From Cytobacillus eiseniae (GTDB taxonomy: Bacteria; Bacillota; Bacilli; Bacillales; Cytobacillaceae), in NCBI RefSeq assembly GCF_017874625.1, contig NZ_JAGIKZ010000009.1, positions 61,699 to 125,698 on the forward strand: a DNA stretch of 64,000 nt, written 5' to 3'. Positions 1 to 9,098 of this stretch are shown piece by piece (the stretch's first letter is position 1; each line of letters begins with the position of its first letter). Made by a program: the position numbers and the translations under genes. A model generated the notes under the pieces. It was given only the letters and a program-made list of their open reading frames with translations. It was not told the DNA's origin and searched no databases.

Positions 1-950
1 TCGGTAATTTCTTCCTTATTCATTAGTTTTGTAAGAAGTCTCATGGCTACTGCACCAATATCATATAAAGGCTGAACAATGGTTGTAAGCTGTGGACGGA
101 CCATTAGAGATAAACGTGTATTGTCAGAACTGATGACTTCAAAGTCATTAGGGACTTTGTATCCTTTATCCTCAGCGCCATGGATTACTCCTAACGCCAT
201 TTCATCAGATCCAGAATATATCGCAGTAGGTTTCACATCTCCTTCAAGTAGTTTTTCAAAGGCCTCAATTCCTGAGTCGTATGTGTAATCTCCCTCGATA
301 ACGAAGTTTTCCTTATAGTCAATTCCCGCTTCCGAAAGAGCTCGTTTGTAGCCGGCTAACTTTCTTTCTCGGTTAATTGGCTCTTGCAGAGGGCCAATAA
401 CAATCGCTATCTCTTTATGACCATTTTGAATAAAGGAATCAATCGCATCATATGTAGCCTGTTCATAATCAATATTAACAGATGGGATTTTTTCGCTTTC
501 TTCTATTGATCCAGCCAGCACAATTGGAACGGGAGATTTCTTAAATTCCTCTACAAGTTCAGTCGTAATATTTCCACCCATGAATACAATGCCATCCACT
601 TGCTTTCCAAGCATTGTATTTAATAAATGGAGCTCTTTATCCAAATTCTGATCTGAATTACTTAGGATAATATTATATTTATACATTGTTGCAATATCTT
701 CGATTCCACGTGCAAGCTCCGCAAAAAAAGTGCTCGAAATATCAGGAATAATCACGCCTACCGTTGTTGTTTTTTTGCTAGCTAGTCCACGTGCTACAGC
801 ATTCGGACGATAGCCAAGTCTTTCAATTACTTCCACAACTTTTTTTCGTGTAGCAGGCTTTACATTGGGATTTCCATTTACGACACGTGAAACGGTCGCC
901 ATTGAAACATTCGCTTCCCTTGCTACATCGTATATCGTTACATTCATCAT
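1..950 (-). CDS. ccpA: Catabolite control protein A (3' end outside window)
   Basis: LacI-family master regulator of carbon catabolite repression; with HPr-Ser46-P it binds cre operators. About 316 residues are visible and the C-terminus is cut by the window start. The helix-turn-helix is at residues 5-25 ([16 protein letters not shown]), followed by the hinge ([11 protein letters not shown]) and the periplasmic-binding-like effector domain ([29 protein letters not shown]). Similarity to B. subtilis CcpA as I remember it is very high, which makes the assignment firm. Two adjacent ATGs follow a GGAGTG ribosome site; the first (950) has about six bases of spacing, the second (947) nine, so the exact start is open. 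It is transcribed in the same direction as the DAHP synthase gene upstream but has its own 415-bp leader region. Confidence 0.95.
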   Translation of the reverse strand, partial: MMNVTIYDVAREANVSMATVSRVVNGNPNVKPATRKKVVEVIERLGYRPNAVARGLASKKTTTVGVIIPDISSTFFAELARGIEDIATMYKYNIILSNSDQNLDKELHLLNTMLGKQVDGIVFMGGNITTELVEEFKKSPVPIVLAGSIEESEKIPSVNIDYEQATYDAIDSFIQNGHKEIAIVIGPLQEPINRERKLAGYKRALSEAGIDYKENFVIEGDYTYDSGIEAFEKLLEGDVKPTAIYSGSDEMALGVIHGAEDKGYKVPNDFEVISSDNTRLSLMVRPQLTTIVQPLYDIGAVAMRLLTKLMNKEEIT

Positions 951-1178
951 CGTTCACTCCTATTTTTCTAACGATCGCCAGTTTTGCGGCAGCTTATGTT
1001 GACGCAAAAAGTGATCTGCTAATAAGTATGTAATATTGTAATTAATCATACGACAGTATTTGACATGCCGCAATCAAGTGGACAATATTTCTTATAAAAA
1101 AGGCTATTCTTGTAAACATTGTTATAAATTAAGGCTGTTTTCACAAATATTGATACTTATTAAGATAAAGTTGGTAAA

Positions 1179-1202
1179 GGTTGATTTCCGCTCCAATCAA
1201 CC
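1179..1202. repeat. Small hairpin repeat GGTTGATT/AATCAACC
   Basis: Perfect 8-bp inverted repeat with loop TCCGCTCC. A close copy with loop TCCGCTCG lies at 23161-23184. The shared TTGATTTCCGCTC core suggests two remnants of one dispersed Bacillaceae repeat rather than independent terminators, since neither is followed by a T-run. Confidence 0.6.
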
Positions 1203-1323
1203 GACCTAGTTGGTCAAACTTCAAGAATCTAGATTCATGTTCAATAGTTTCACTCAAATCAGCCGAATTGTTCAATCATATTCATTCATACAATTGATTT
1301 TAAAGGAACTTAAAAATCAATCT

Positions 1324-1356
1324 AAAAAAACAAGCCTTCCACATTAAGTAGAAGGC
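1324..1356 (-). terminator. Rho-independent terminator of DAHP synthase gene
   Basis: Stem GCCTTC (1334-1339) / GAAGGC (1351-1356) with an 11-base loop. On the minus strand it is followed by a short TTG and then seven Ts. It lies about 10 bp past the stop codon at 1366. Confidence 0.85.
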
Positions 1357-1365
1357 GAGTTGATA

Positions 1366-2439
1366 TTAAATAGTAACAAAAGAGGAGGATTGAAGTTCTT
1401 TCATAAATTCATCAAATTGCTTTAAATTCATTTGCTGTGCATTATCTGATAATGCGACAGCAGGATCTGGATGAACCTCGGCCATTACCCCATCCGCACC
1501 GATTGCTAATGCCGCTTTTGCTGCTGGGAGCAGTAGATCTCTTCTTCCAGTTGAATGTGTGACATCCACTAATACTGGTAAATGTGTTTCTTGCTTTAAA
1601 ATTGGAACGGCAGTAATATCGAGCGTATTTCTCGTTGCCCGCTCATATGTGCGTATTCCACGTTCACATAAAATAATTTGTCCATTTCCTTGAGCCATAA
1701 TATATTCAGCCGCATTAATAAACTCCTCGATCGTTGCCGCTAACCCACGTTTAAGAAGAACTGGTTTATTGATCGCACCGGCTGCCTTTAGAAGTTCAAA
1801 GTTTTGCATATTTCTTGCACCAATCTGAATAACATCTAAATAGTCCACGGCTATTTCAATATCAGCAGGGCTTACAATCTCACTAATTACTGCCAAGTCA
1901 AATTCATCGCCTATTTGTTTCAAAATTTTCAAGCCTTCTAGTCCAAGTCCTTGAAAATCATAAGGTGATGTTCTTGGCTTAAATGCGCCGCCACGAAGAA
2001 GTTTAAGTCCCTTTGCTTTCACTGCATCAGCAACAGTCGCAACTTGTTCATAGGATTCAACCGCACATGGCCCAAATACTAAATGTGGCTTTCCATCCCC
2101 AATTTTTTCTCCTTTTAGATTAATGATTGTATTTTCAGGTTTTTTCTTCCTGGAAACAAGGAGCGCCTTACGGTGATCATCCTCTTGCAGCTCCAATCCA
2201 GCCTTGAAAATTTCCTTAAACATATGCTCAATTGTTGAGTTTTCAAAAGGACCATCATTATATTCTTTAATATGATCAAGCATTTTCCTCTCACGGACAG
2301 GATCGTAACGATAAACCCCCTGTGTTTCCTTAGCCTTTCCAATTTCTTGAACTAATCTAGCCCTTTCATTAATTAATGATAGGAGCTGTAAATTTAGTTC
2401 ATCCACACGATTTCGTAACTGATCAAGATCTTTACTCAT
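1366..2439 (-). CDS. aroA: Bifunctional chorismate mutase / DAHP synthase
   Basis: First enzyme of the shikimate pathway: condenses phosphoenolpyruvate and erythrose 4-phosphate to DAHP. Residues 1-85 form an AroH/AroQ-type chorismate mutase domain ([22 protein letters not shown]), which in B. subtilis acts as the feedback sensor. Residues 100-350 form the KDO8P-synthase-like barrel of type I-beta DAHP synthases ([49 protein letters not shown]). The length of 357 aa is normal for the fused Bacillus enzyme. The ATG follows GGAAGG at good spacing. The symbol follows B. subtilis usage and should not be confused with E. coli aroA (EPSP synthase). Confidence 0.96.
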   Translation of the reverse strand: MSKDLDQLRNRVDELNLQLLSLINERARLVQEIGKAKETQGVYRYDPVRERKMLDHIKEYNDGPFENSTIEHMFKEIFKAGLELQEDDHRKALLVSRKKKPENTIINLKGEKIGDGKPHLVFGPCAVESYEQVATVADAVKAKGLKLLRGGAFKPRTSPYDFQGLGLEGLKILKQIGDEFDLAVISEIVSPADIEIAVDYLDVIQIGARNMQNFELLKAAGAINKPVLLKRGLAATIEEFINAAEYIMAQGNGQIILCERGIRTYERATRNTLDITAVPILKQETHLPVLVDVTHSTGRRDLLLPAAKAALAIGADGVMAEVHPDPAVALSDNAQQMNLKQFDEFMKELQSSSFVTI

Positions 2440-2642
2440 TACAATCCTTCCTTTCCCTTTAAAGTGGAGCCAAAAAACTTGAATTATTCTATTCTTCTTT
2501 ATTGACCCTTTTTTTTATGTTACATTTTAAATAATTAGAGTTATTATATATGAATTATTATCGTATGTCACGAAAATACTCTTTATTAATTAAACGCTTT
2601 TAAGTGATAAAGAAGTGAATGAAAATAAAGAAGGTGTATTAC

Positions 2643-4808
2643 ATGCTTGAACAAAAAAAGCTGTTTGCCTTAGATATTGGCACTCGTTCTGTCATCGGAA
2701 TTATCCTTGCTGAACAGAATGAACACTACCATGTAATTGATATTCTCGTAAAAGAACATCAAGAACGTGCCATGCTAGATGGTCAAATACATGATGTCCT
2801 TTCTGTTTCAAAAATAATTGCTGAAATAAAACACGAACTTGAAGAAAGACACGGTCCACTGAAAAAAGTCTGTGTTGCTGCTGCCGGAAGAGCTTTGAAA
2901 ACAGAGAGATCAAAAGTAACAATTGATATAAATGGAAAACCACTTATTCAAAAGCAAGATATTCTTCATCTCGAGCTAAGTGCCGTTCAGCAGGCTCAAT
3001 CTGTTGTAGCTGAAAAACATGAGGCAGAACAGAGCCATTACTATTATTGTGTAGGATATTCTGTTCTATATTATCGATTAGATGGAGAAGAGATTGGTAG
3101 TTTAATTGATCAACAAGGAAATGAAGCTTCAGTAGAAATTATCGCCACTTTTCTTCCGAAGGTTGTTGTTGAATCACTTCTTTCTGCCCTTCACCGTGCA
3201 GGCCTCGAAATGGAAGCATTAACACTCGAACCAATCGCAGCAATCAATGTACTAATTCCCCCATCCATGCGAAGGCTGAATGTTGCGCTTGTGGATATTG
3301 GTGCGGGTACATCTGATATTGCGATAACAGATCTTGGAACCGTCATAGCATATGGAATGGTTCCTGTTGCTGGTGATGAAATAACCGAGGCAATTAGTGA
3401 TCAGCTCCTGCTAGATTTTCCATTAGCTGAACAAGCGAAAAGGGATCTACATAAGAATGATACAATATCTGTTACAGATATTCTAGGATTTGAAACAGAC
3501 GTGAAAAGAGAGGAAATCATTGCACAAATTTCTCCTGCACTCGATCGACTTTCTTCTGCCATTTGTAATGAGATTTTAAAGCTGAACAACAATAAATCCC
3601 CAAAAGCAGTAATGCTCGTTGGCGGCGGGAGCCTCACACCTGAATTACCAAAAAGGGTAGCTGAAAAGCTGAGCCTTCCTGAAAATCGAGTGGCGATTAG
3701 AGGGATCGATGCCATCAACTCTTTAACAATTTCAGATCATATTGAAAAGGGGCCAGAACTTGTTACACCGATTGGAATTGCAATTGCAGCACATCTTTCT
3801 CCTGTTCAATACAAAACTGTGTATGTAAATGAACAGCCTGTCCGATTATTTGAAGTGAAAAAGCTAACCGTTGGTGATTGCTTACTTGCAGCTGGAATTA
3901 AACTAAATAAGCTTTATGGAAAACCTGGTCTGGCACTAATCGTTACACTTAATGGACAAAATATTACTATTCCTGGAAGTCATGGAGATGCACCACTAAT
4001 TTTACGCAATGACGAACAGATCTCTTTAGACAGTCAGATTGAAAATGGAGACCAACTCACCGTAATTAAAGGGGAAGATGGCCATAAAGCAGAAGTGCAA
4101 ATAATCGATTTAATTGATGAAATTCCTAAGAAAAAAGTAACCATCAATGATCATCCATATATTGCTGATGCTACAATCAAATGCAATGGAAAAGCCGTTG
4201 GTCCTGATCATTTAATTGAAGACCGTGATCATATTGAATGCATGATCCCTGGTACGATTGAGGAATTGCTCCGCTCACTCAACTTATATGAGTTAATTGC
4301 TGAAATACGGCCTTTCAGAGTAAAAATAAATGGCAAAGATACATTTATTCCTCCGTTATCTGGAAAGATTTATCGAAATGGAGTTGAAACAAAGCTCCAT
4401 AATAGTTACGAAGATCATGATCAAATTTTCATCGAAAAGAAAAAAACACCTTCTGTGACTGAATTAGCTGAAATGAAACAAATGATGTTATCACAAAGTA
4501 TTCCCATCTCATTCAATGGCAAAAATATCAACCTGCAAAAGCCTATTTCGATTATAAAAAGAGAGGGTGTACTGCTAACAGAAGAAGACACGATCATTGA
4601 TGGTGACGAGCTTCTTATTGAATATCGGAAATTAGAACCTTTCATGTTCCAAGATCTATTTGGACATGTAGATATTGAAATGCCAAAACAAGCGAATGGC
4701 AATTTTATACTTTTAATAAATGGCGAACAAGCAACTTTCCAAAGTAAGCTTGAACCTGGCGATCAATTAAAAATAGATTGGCCTGCTAATAGAAAAGCAT
4801 CCATATAA
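2643..4808 (+). CDS. FtsA/PilM-like actin-fold protein with repetitive C-terminus
   Basis: About 721 residues. Residues 1-385 carry the actin/hexokinase fold of the FtsA family: phosphate-1 loop LFALDIGTRSV, second phosphate loop VALVDIGAGTSDIAI, and the adenosine motif VMLVGGGS. True FtsA is about 420-440 aa. Here the C-terminal part has about five units with the pattern INGK/LNGQ ... I.DGDELLI (roughly residues 425-475, 500-550, 570-610, 630-680, 690-715), which look like small beta-grasp-type modules. I see no obvious C-terminal amphipathic membrane helix. ATG 2643 is preferred over 2619 because AAGGTG lies six bases before it. Proteins like this are annotated as FtsA in Bacillaceae, but it is not the dcw-cluster ftsA and its role is unknown. 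Confidence 0.85.
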   Translation: MLEQKKLFALDIGTRSVIGIILAEQNEHYHVIDILVKEHQERAMLDGQIHDVLSVSKIIAEIKHELEERHGPLKKVCVAAAGRALKTERSKVTIDINGKPLIQKQDILHLELSAVQQAQSVVAEKHEAEQSHYYYCVGYSVLYYRLDGEEIGSLIDQQGNEASVEIIATFLPKVVVESLLSALHRAGLEMEALTLEPIAAINVLIPPSMRRLNVALVDIGAGTSDIAITDLGTVIAYGMVPVAGDEITEAISDQLLLDFPLAEQAKRDLHKNDTISVTDILGFETDVKREEIIAQISPALDRLSSAICNEILKLNNNKSPKAVMLVGGGSLTPELPKRVAEKLSLPENRVAIRGIDAINSLTISDHIEKGPELVTPIGIAIAAHLSPVQYKTVYVNEQPVRLFEVKKLTVGDCLLAAGIKLNKLYGKPGLALIVTLNGQNITIPGSHGDAPLILRNDEQISLDSQIENGDQLTVIKGEDGHKAEVQIIDLIDEIPKKKVTINDHPYIADATIKCNGKAVGPDHLIEDRDHIECMIPGTIEELLRSLNLYELIAEIRPFRVKINGKDTFIPPLSGKIYRNGVETKLHNSYEDHDQIFIEKKKTPSVTELAEMKQMMLSQSIPISFNGKNINLQKPISIIKREGVLLTEEDTIIDGDELLIEYRKLEPFMFQDLFGHVDIEMPKQANGNFILLINGEQATFQSKLEPGDQLKIDWPANRKASI

Positions 4809-4821
4809 TGGATGCTTTTCT
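4791..4821. terminator. Bidirectional terminator between FtsA-like gene and ytxJ
   Basis: Perfect 12-bp stem AGAAAAGCATCC / GGATGCTTTTCT around a 7-base loop. It overlaps the stop codon of the FtsA-like gene (4806-4808). A/T-rich arms serve both converging transcripts. Confidence 0.9.
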
Positions 4822-4822
4822 A

Positions 4823-5152
4823 TTAGCTATTTTCTTCAATTGCCTTTGTTAATGATTCAAATGTAATCTTCCAATGAGATGCATGCCAAGAGCAATCACT
4901 ATTATTGAAAAGAATTGCCTGAGGGGATTCATGTTTTATATGAAAACTCTCTGCAATATGATTGGATAGTGGCCGATCCTCTTGTACGATTAAATAATAA
5001 GTCTTTAAGTCTGGATGTTCTTGGGCAAACTTTTCAAATTCTTCATAGGCAGCCTGACTAACTGGGCATGTTGCACTATGCTTAAACATAATAATGAGCT
5101 CGCCTGTTTGAACGACATTATCAAAAGCTTCTTGATCATTCAATCTTTCCAT
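4823..5152 (-). CDS. ytxJ: Bacillithiol-system redox-active protein YtxJ
   Basis: Thioredoxin-fold protein of the YtxJ family, thought to work as a monothiol bacilliredoxin-like factor in bacillithiol cells. The diagnostic motif FKHSATCPVS is at residues 23-32 and has a single active cysteine where classical thioredoxins have CxxC. Length 109 aa is typical. The ATG lies eight bases after GGAGG (AGGAGGAAG). It is the last gene of the ytxG-ytxH-ytxJ operon, which in B. subtilis is a general stress unit. Confidence 0.93.
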   Translation of the reverse strand: MERLNDQEAFDNVVQTGELIIMFKHSATCPVSQAAYEEFEKFAQEHPDLKTYYLIVQEDRPLSNHIAESFHIKHESPQAILFNNSDCSWHASHWKITFESLTKAIEENS

Positions 5153-5206
5153 TCATACTTCCTCCTAGAAAAGACAGCTTTAATCATCAATGTAGTGCAT
5201 AACCCC

Positions 5207-5665
5207 TTATTGATGAACCTTTTCTTCTGTCTCTGCAAATGCTCGCTTTGTTTCTTCTAGCTTCAACTGGACATCTGGATCCTCTGCCAAATCATCCTCA
5301 ACCAAGCTTTCGTCAACTGGTACAGAATGATCTTCAGTAGAATTTAAGTTTTTCACCTTATTAACTAAATCTGTTGATTGTTTTGAGACTGTTTGCGTAA
5401 TCGCATTTGTTTTTTCCTTTGCAACTGCTGCGATCTCAGACCCTTTTGCTACTGCTGTCTCACGAATTTGACCAGATTTCTCTTTTAATACGATCGCCTG
5501 TTCATTAATGTCATTTCTCAGTTCTTTCCCAGATTTAGGTGCTAGGAAAAGGGCTGTTGTAGCTCCGACGATACCTCCGATTAAAGCACCTATCAAAAAA
5601 TCCTTCGTATTGATTGTTTCTTCTGATTTTGACTGTTCGTTTTGGTTTCGTTCTTGACTACTCAT
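5207..5665 (-). CDS. ytxH: General stress protein YtxH
   Basis: YtxH-like family, 152 aa. Residues 23-45 form one hydrophobic, glycine-rich membrane segment (DFLIGALIGGIVGATTALFLAPKSGKELR), a hallmark of the family. The remainder is charged and helical (KEKSGQIRETAVAKGSEIAAVAKEKT), resembling LEA-type stress proteins. RBS AGGAGG precedes the ATG. It sits between ytxG and ytxJ with short gaps (16 and 54 bp), so one transcript is likely. No enzymatic motif is visible. Confidence 0.92.
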   Translation of the reverse strand: MSSQERNQNEQSKSEETINTKDFLIGALIGGIVGATTALFLAPKSGKELRNDINEQAIVLKEKSGQIRETAVAKGSEIAAVAKEKTNAITQTVSKQSTDLVNKVKNLNSTEDHSVPVDESLVEDDLAEDPDVQLKLEETKRAFAETEEKVHQ

Positions 5666-5681
5666 ACGCCTTCTTCCTCCT

Positions 5682-6158
5682 TTAGTTTCCTCTTACTCGT
5701 TTTTTTTGAAGGTTTTGCTCGTCCTTCATTTTATTTTGAACGGAGTCTTGTTTTCTCTCTTTCCACTTATCCTTCATTTCGAGAAAAACTTGACCCCATT
5801 GGACGACTGCAGAAATTTTTTCTTTATTTTCTTCAAATTGGCTGTTTACAGAAGAGGTGATTTTTTGAATAGAGCCATTGAAGCCACGTACAGTATCCCC
5901 CACATCTTTCACTGCACTTACAACACTGTTTAAGCTTTCAGACTTGTACTGAATATCCTCTGCAAGCAAATTTGTTTTATGTAGAAGTGCTTCTGTTTCT
6001 TTCGTCACACCATCTAATTGCTTTTCCAGCCCTGTTAATGTTTTTGAGACACTGTCTAATGTCACTCGCAAGGATGTCAAAGTTTTTGCTAAATAAATAA
6101 CAAGAATAAAAAAAGCGATCGCAATTACTGCAATACTTAAATATAAAATAATTTGCAC
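5682..6158 (-). CDS. ytxG: YtxG, DUF948 membrane protein
   Basis: DUF948 protein of about 158 aa with one N-terminal membrane helix (ILYLSIAVIAIAFFILVIYLAK) followed by a long coiled coil rich in T, L and V heptads (LDSVSKTLTGLEKQLDGVTKETE). I place the start at GTG 6158, not the ATG at 6173, because a perfect GGAGG lies inside the longer reading, eight bases before this GTG, and the resulting MQIILYLS start matches the family. First gene of the ytxGHJ operon, preceded by a SigB-type promoter. Confidence 0.9.
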   Translation of the reverse strand: MQIILYLSIAVIAIAFFILVIYLAKTLTSLRVTLDSVSKTLTGLEKQLDGVTKETEALLHKTNLLAEDIQYKSESLNSVVSAVKDVGDTVRGFNGSIQKITSSVNSQFEENKEKISAVVQWGQVFLEMKDKWKERKQDSVQNKMKDEQNLQKKRVRGN

Positions 6159-6197
6159 TTCGTAAACCTCCATTTATTTATCTATCTACTTTCTTTC

Positions 6198-6223
6198 TTA
6201 CCCGATTCGACATAATTTGAAAC
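6198..6223 (-). promoter_or_regulatory. SigB-type promoter of ytxGHJ
   Basis: On the minus strand GTTTCA (6223-6218), a 14-bp spacer, then GGGTAA (6203-6198). This matches the general stress consensus GTTTAA-N12-15-GGGTAT in 10 of 12 positions. It lies about 40 bp upstream of the GTG start, consistent with the stress control of this operon in B. subtilis. Confidence 0.75.
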
Positions 6224-6435
6224 TTTTTTTAGTGAATTACATTACATATCATGCCTTTTTACTTCCCTATTCTTACATACACTTCCATACAATTGGATCA
6301 TTTCCTTCTTAATCATTCGACTTTTTATGTACAATTATAAATTTATCATATTTTAAAGGGTTTGAATAAACAAAATGATTTATTTCGGTTACAATAATAT
6401 AGATACACATTATTTTATTACTCGGAGGGAAACAA

Positions 6436-7551
6436 ATGAAGGATCCTCGAATCGAAATACTTGCAAGAAATTTAATAAACTATTCCATTCGCCTCCAAAA
6501 GGGCGAAAAGGTTTTAATTGAAAATTTCGGATTACAAAAGGAACTTGTAACTGCACTCGTAAAAGAAGCGTATGCAGCTGGTGGCTATCCATTTGTATCA
6601 TTGAAGGACCATCAAGTTGATCGTGCGCTACTTGTCGGTGCACAGGAAGAGCAATTTAATATGATCGCTGAATTCGAAGCAAATGTAATGGCTCAAATGG
6701 ATGCATACATAGGCCTACGTGCCGGAGATAACATTAATGAGCACTCAGATGTACCTGATGAGAAGATGAGAATCCACGGTTCCACCGTTGGCCAAAAGGT
6801 ACACCGTGACATTCGTGTACCTAAGACAAAGTGGGTTGTCCTTAGATATCCTACTCATTCTATGGCTCAATTAGCAAAAATGAGCACAGAGGCTTTTGAA
6901 GACTTTTACTTTGAAGTATGTAATCTCGATTATGGAAAAATGGACCAAGCAATGGACAATCTTGTTGAATTAATGAATAAAACAGATAAAGTGAAAATCA
7001 CAGGTCCAGGAACAGACTTATCTTTCTCTATTAAGGATATTCCCGCTATTAAATGTTCTGGACAGATGAATATTCCTGATGGAGAAGTGTACACAGCTCC
7101 TGTTCGTGATTCAGTCAATGGGGTCATTACCTATAACACGCCATCTCCATACCAGGGCTTTACATTCGAAAATGTGAAATTAACTTTTAAAAATGGAAAA
7201 ATCGTTGAAGCTGAAGCAAATGATAGCGAGAGAATCAATAAAATCTTTGATACAGATGAAGGTGCTCGTTATATTGGTGAATTTGCAATTGGTGTCAATC
7301 CTTTCATTCAGCATCCGATGCAGGATATTTTATTCGATGAAAAGATTGAAGGAAGCTTCCACTTTACACCGGGACAAGCATATGATGACGCTTATAACGG
7401 CAACAAATCGAATATCCATTGGGATATGGTGAATATTCAGCGCCCAGATTATGGCGGTGGTGAAATCTTTTTTGATGATCGCCTCATTCGCAAAGATGGA
7501 CGCTTCGTTATCCCTGAATTAGAAGCACTAAATCCTGAAAACTTAAAGTAA
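6436..7551 (+). CDS. ampS: M29-family aminopeptidase AmpS
   Basis: Thermophilic-type metallo-aminopeptidase (family M29), 371 aa, a cytosolic enzyme releasing N-terminal residues from peptides. Family features include the N-terminal domain with LQKGEKVLIE and the C-terminal metal-site regions SGQMNIPDGEVYTAPV, EFAIGVNP and SNIHWDMV. Start ATG follows GGAGGG (6425-6430). The gene stands alone between the divergent ytxG and the convergent murC and ends in a shared terminator. Confidence 0.92.
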   Translation: MKDPRIEILARNLINYSIRLQKGEKVLIENFGLQKELVTALVKEAYAAGGYPFVSLKDHQVDRALLVGAQEEQFNMIAEFEANVMAQMDAYIGLRAGDNINEHSDVPDEKMRIHGSTVGQKVHRDIRVPKTKWVVLRYPTHSMAQLAKMSTEAFEDFYFEVCNLDYGKMDQAMDNLVELMNKTDKVKITGPGTDLSFSIKDIPAIKCSGQMNIPDGEVYTAPVRDSVNGVITYNTPSPYQGFTFENVKLTFKNGKIVEAEANDSERINKIFDTDEGARYIGEFAIGVNPFIQHPMQDILFDEKIEGSFHFTPGQAYDDAYNGNKSNIHWDMVNIQRPDYGGGEIFFDDRLIRKDGRFVIPELEALNPENLK

Positions 7552-7589
7552 ACTAAAGGCTGAACTGCTTTTAGCATTTATTAAAAAAT

Positions 7590-7624
7590 GATGCAACCTA
7601 CAAATAGGCTGCATCGTTTTTTTT
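7590..7624. terminator. Terminator between ampS and murC
   Basis: Stem GATGCAACCT (7590-7599) / AGGCTGCATC (7606-7615) with one mismatch, followed by GTTTTTTTT on the plus strand. It serves ampS and, with the upstream A-run, possibly murC. Confidence 0.8.
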
Positions 7625-7626
7625 GA

Positions 7627-8922
7627 TTATAATTGCTTCTCATATGCTTCTTGGAACTTTTGGATATCTCCAGCTCCCATAAAAATAATGACACCATTTT
7701 CATGAATTTTTAAGCGTTCAGTTTCTTCTTCTACTAATAATTCTGAGCCAGGTATTTTGGCTTTCAAATCTTCAATCGATAGCTTTCCATGATTTTCCCG
7801 CGCAGATCCAAAGATTTCACATAAGTACACTTTATCAGCTAAATTAAGGCTTTCTGCAAATTCATCCAGAAATGTTTGTGTTCTTGTAAATGTATGTGGT
7901 TGAAATACACCGATTATCTCACGATCAGGGTATTTCTGTCTTGCAGCATCAATCGTTGCTGTAATTTCTGTCGGATGATGCGCGTAATCATCAATAATAA
8001 TTTGTGACCCATTTTTCTTTTCAGTAAATCTTCTTTTTACCCCTTCAAAAGAGTGCAAATATTCCTGAACGATTTGTGGGTCAATTTCTTCATAGTGACA
8101 AATAGCAATAACTGCCAATGAATTTAATATATTGTGGTCTCCATAAGAGCGAATAGAGAAGGTTTCAAAAAATGTATTTCGAACAAACACATCAAAGGTT
8201 GTTCCTTCTGTCGATTTCACAATATTCCTTGCTTGGAAATCATTTTCTTCTCCAAATCCATAAAAGAGAACAGGTACTTTCGCTTGAATTTTTTGCAGCT
8301 GTTCATCATCCCCACACGCAAAAATTCCTTTATTCACCTGCCACGACATTTCCTGAAACGCTGAAAAAACATCATCAATATTAGCAAAGTAATCAGGGTG
8401 ATCAAAATCAATATTCGTCATGATTGCGTAATCTGGAAAGTAAGAAAGAAAATGTCTTCTATATTCACAGGCTTCAAATACAAAATACTCGGCATTTTGA
8501 TCCCCTTTGCCTGTGCCATCTCCGATTAAAAATGAAGTTGGCTTAGCCCCTTCCATAACATGGGCAAGCAAACCGGTAGTTGATGTTTTTCCATGAGCAC
8601 CTGTAACAGCAATACTTGTAAAGTTCTCCATAAAGTCACCAAGAAAACGATGATACCGTACAATTGGTAAATCAAGCTTCATTGCCTCTTGAATTTCTTC
8701 ATGTGTATCTGGAAAGGCATTTCCGGCAATGATCGTCATACCGGGCTGTATGTTCTCCTTTTGAAAGGGAAGGATCTTTATTCCTGATTGTTCAAGGGCC
8801 TGTTGAGTGAAAAAATGCTTATCGTAGTCTGAGCCTTGAACTTGATAATTCATATCATGGAGAATTTGAGCCAAGGCACTCATACCAGACCCCTTAATAC
8901 CTACGAAATGGTAAATAGTCAT
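7627..8922 (-). CDS. murC: UDP-N-acetylmuramate--L-alanine ligase
   Basis: Mur ligase adding L-alanine to UDP-MurNAc in peptidoglycan precursor synthesis; cytosolic. N-terminal UDP-binding Rossmann motif [15 protein letters not shown] (residues 4-18), ATP loop [12 protein letters not shown], central [10 protein letters not shown] and C-terminal [10 protein letters not shown] match MurC. About 431 aa, family-typical. The ATG at 8922 is chosen because GGAGG lies eight bases upstream; the longer frame starts with a TTG that overlaps that RBS. In B. subtilis murC also sits next to sftA; here pncB is between them. Confidence 0.96.
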   Translation of the reverse strand: MTIYHFVGIKGSGMSALAQILHDMNYQVQGSDYDKHFFTQQALEQSGIKILPFQKENIQPGMTIIAGNAFPDTHEEIQEAMKLDLPIVRYHRFLGDFMENFTSIAVTGAHGKTSTTGLLAHVMEGAKPTSFLIGDGTGKGDQNAEYFVFEACEYRRHFLSYFPDYAIMTNIDFDHPDYFANIDDVFSAFQEMSWQVNKGIFACGDDEQLQKIQAKVPVLFYGFGEENDFQARNIVKSTEGTTFDVFVRNTFFETFSIRSYGDHNILNSLAVIAICHYEEIDPQIVQEYLHSFEGVKRRFTEKKNGSQIIIDDYAHHPTEITATIDAARQKYPDREIIGVFQPHTFTRTQTFLDEFAESLNLADKVYLCEIFGSARENHGKLSIEDLKAKIPGSELLVEEETERLKIHENGVIIFMGAGDIQKFQEAYEKQL

Positions 8923-9098
8923 ATAAAGAACCTCCAACCATCGTATATCTGTAAAACAGTATATGACATATATCTATTTTTGCGCATATCCCCTTTTAGG
9001 ACACACTTAATAAACGGCAGCAAACATTATAAATTTTCATATTCAAAAATTATATCATTTATCTTGAATAAAAACTATGTAATGAGCTACTGTTCTTG

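Larger units (their letters stand above)
951..1365. other. Intergenic region upstream of ccpA
   Basis: This 415-bp stretch holds the ccpA leader, a perfect 8-bp inverted repeat (1179-1202) and the terminator of the DAHP synthase gene. It is AT-rich. I could not pick a convincing promoter pair and see no coding region. Confidence 0.6.

Noticed and set aside
2588..2604. cre-like site (TTAAACGCTTTTAA) before the FtsA-like gene
   Set aside because: It lacks the conserved G of the cre consensus, and the region is AT-rich, so the match is weak.
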